Source: an uncultured Rhizobiaceae group bacterium (lineage in GTDB: Bacteria > Pseudomonadota > Alphaproteobacteria > Rhizobiales > Rhizobiaceae). Taken from it: a stretch of 6,874 nt of DNA. The stretch lies in the NCBI GenBank assembly GCA_938030645.1, contig CALHHQ010000121.1:1-6874 (forward strand). Reading direction: 5' to 3'. Shown here piece after piece: positions 6,260 to 6,874 of this stretch. The translations under genes and the position numbers were made by a program. Positions within the stretch are counted from its first letter, which is position 1; every line of letters begins with the position of its first letter. Under the pieces are notes generated by a model. The model was not told the DNA's origin. It ran no database searches and saw only the letters and a list, made by a program, of their open reading frames with translations.

Positions 6260-6874
6260 GTTTGAAAATCGTACTGTTGAAAATGGCTCAAGATCAACGT
6301 TTGGCTTGTCTCCATTGATCATTTGCGCAATCCACCGACCTGTTTTTGGGCCAGCAGTTAGTCCAATGTGCTGATGTCCAAAACCCAGCCAAACATTTTT
6401 GTGTTTCTCGGTCGCGCCGATCAAAGGCAATGAATCTGATGTGGATGGACGAAAGCCTATCCATTCATCGATCCGGTCGTATTTTAGATCAGGAAGCAAT
6501 TGCAGTGTTTGCTCTTTCAGCAATTCAAGCGGCGCTTTGCTTTTGGTTTCTGACATGCCGCCGAACTCAACAATCCCAGCACATCGGAGGCGACCTTCCA
6601 TTGGCGTCATGACAAATTTGCCGGAAGCCACCATGATGGGAGACCTGAGTTCTATCGATGGGTTCACGAACTCGATGTGATACCCTCGCTCCGCTTCCAT
6701 CGGTACTTTCACACCTAGTTTTTCAGCAAATGGCCCAGACCATATTCCGGTCGCCAAAACGATTTCGTCCGCCTCAATATTTTGGTTGGCGGTTACAACA
6801 CCTTTTGCAATGCCATTCTCATAGAAAATGTCTTTGACATTTTCAGTCACGAACGCGCCACCTTGCTTCTCAAC
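6257..6874 (-). CDS. FAD-dependent oxidoreductase, D-amino-acid dehydrogenase (DadA/DAO) family, C-terminal part
   Basis: The frame is open from the right edge, so 205 C-terminal residues are visible; family members usually have about 400, and the N-terminal dinucleotide-binding motif lies outside. Visible DAO-family features are ADEIVLATGIWSG (35-47, the strand preceding the FAD-contacting glycine), GFRPSTSDSLPLIG (140-153) and NVWLGFGHQHIGLTAGPKTGR (160-180, with a two-residue step), the typical C-terminal flavin-contacting block. Such enzymes oxidise the C-N bond of D-amino acids, sarcosine-like N-methyl amino acids, D-hydroxyproline or related amines, giving a keto acid or aldehyde. A D-amino acid is the likeliest class, yet taurine- and N-methyltaurine-type dehydrogenases of the same superfamily are possible given the TauE-like neighbour. 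A GTG at 6850 is in frame but internal to the domain and not a real start. The gene precedes dctP by 34 nt. Confidence 0.88.
   Translation of the reverse strand, partial: VEKQGGAFVTENVKDIFYENGIAKGVVTANQNIEADEIVLATGIWSGPFAEKLGVKVPMEAERGYHIEFVNPSIELRSPIMVASGKFVMTPMEGRLRCAGIVEFGGMSETKSKAPLELLKEQTLQLLPDLKYDRIDEWIGFRPSTSDSLPLIGATEKHKNVWLGFGHQHIGLTAGPKTGRWIAQMINGDKPNVDLEPFSTVRFSN

Larger units (their letters stand above)
1446..6874 (-). other. Predicted catabolic transport operon: DadA-like, dctP, dctQ, dctM, tauE-like, BASS
   Basis: Six genes run in one direction with gaps of 34, 65, -4, 46 and -1 nt. I see no promoter-like pair in the gaps, though the 65-nt gap holds a stem-loop that may set expression levels. 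The order suggests import by TRAP and oxidation in the cytoplasm or at the membrane. It further suggests disposal or exchange of products by two exporter-like proteins. No regulator lies within the window; a promoter and regulator are expected beyond the right edge. Co-transcription is inferred from spacing alone. Confidence 0.7.

Noticed and set aside
6223..6315. Longer in-frame start for dctP at 6315 (355 residues)
   Set aside because: It would overlap the DadA-like gene, has no good SD, and puts 31 polar residues ahead of a clean signal peptide that starts at 6222.
6848..6850. GTG at 6850 as start of the DadA-like gene
   Set aside because: The frame stays open to the window edge with family-like sequence on both sides of the GTG; it is an internal valine of a truncated gene.

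Overview
The window looks like a piece of an alphaproteobacterial chromosome, probably from a marine or Rhodobacterales-like lineage. This rests on gene content only: a TRAP transporter beside a DadA-type flavin oxidoreductase, and a DUF2793 protein of the kind found in alphaproteobacterial phages and gene transfer agents. Base composition is near balanced. No species can be named from the sequence. Every gene I can support lies on the minus strand, so transcription runs from the right edge to the left. I see no RNA genes, insertion sequences or CRISPR arrays.

Reading in the direction of transcription, positions 6874-1446 hold a tightly packed, probably polycistronic transport unit. It starts with the C-terminal half of a FAD-dependent D-amino-acid-dehydrogenase-like enzyme (cut by the window edge). 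A complete tripartite TRAP transporter follows: periplasmic binding protein DctP, small membrane subunit DctQ and large membrane subunit DctM. Then come a TauE/SafE-family exporter and a BASS-family (bile acid:sodium symporter-like) transporter. Junctions are 34 nt, 65 nt with a strong stem-loop, a 4-nt ATGA overlap, 46 nt, and a 1-nt TGATG overlap. No internal promoter is evident, so the main promoter is probably beyond the right edge. The simplest reading is uptake of a small organic acid or amino-acid-like compound by TRAP, oxidation by the DadA-like enzyme, and export of a product or by-product by the TauE and BASS proteins. The substrate cannot be read from the sequence.

Positions 1445-1256 are a 190-nt non-coding spacer with two inverted repeats. 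One is a nested 9-bp repeat of unknown role. The other is a perfect 10-bp hairpin whose 3' arm contains the only plausible Shine-Dalgarno sequence of the next gene.

Positions 1255-1 hold the first 418 codons of an open, left-truncated gene. It has an N-terminal DUF2793 domain, a fibre-like middle and an unassigned C-terminal part, and is most likely a virion or gene-transfer-agent fibre/spike protein. It appears functionally unrelated to the transport operon.

Most of the window is ordinary catabolic transport. The points that deserve checking are the hairpin over the fibre gene's ribosome binding site, the C7/G7 tract in that gene, the stem-loops on both sides of dctP, the enlarged DctQ, and the coupling of two exporters to a TRAP importer.
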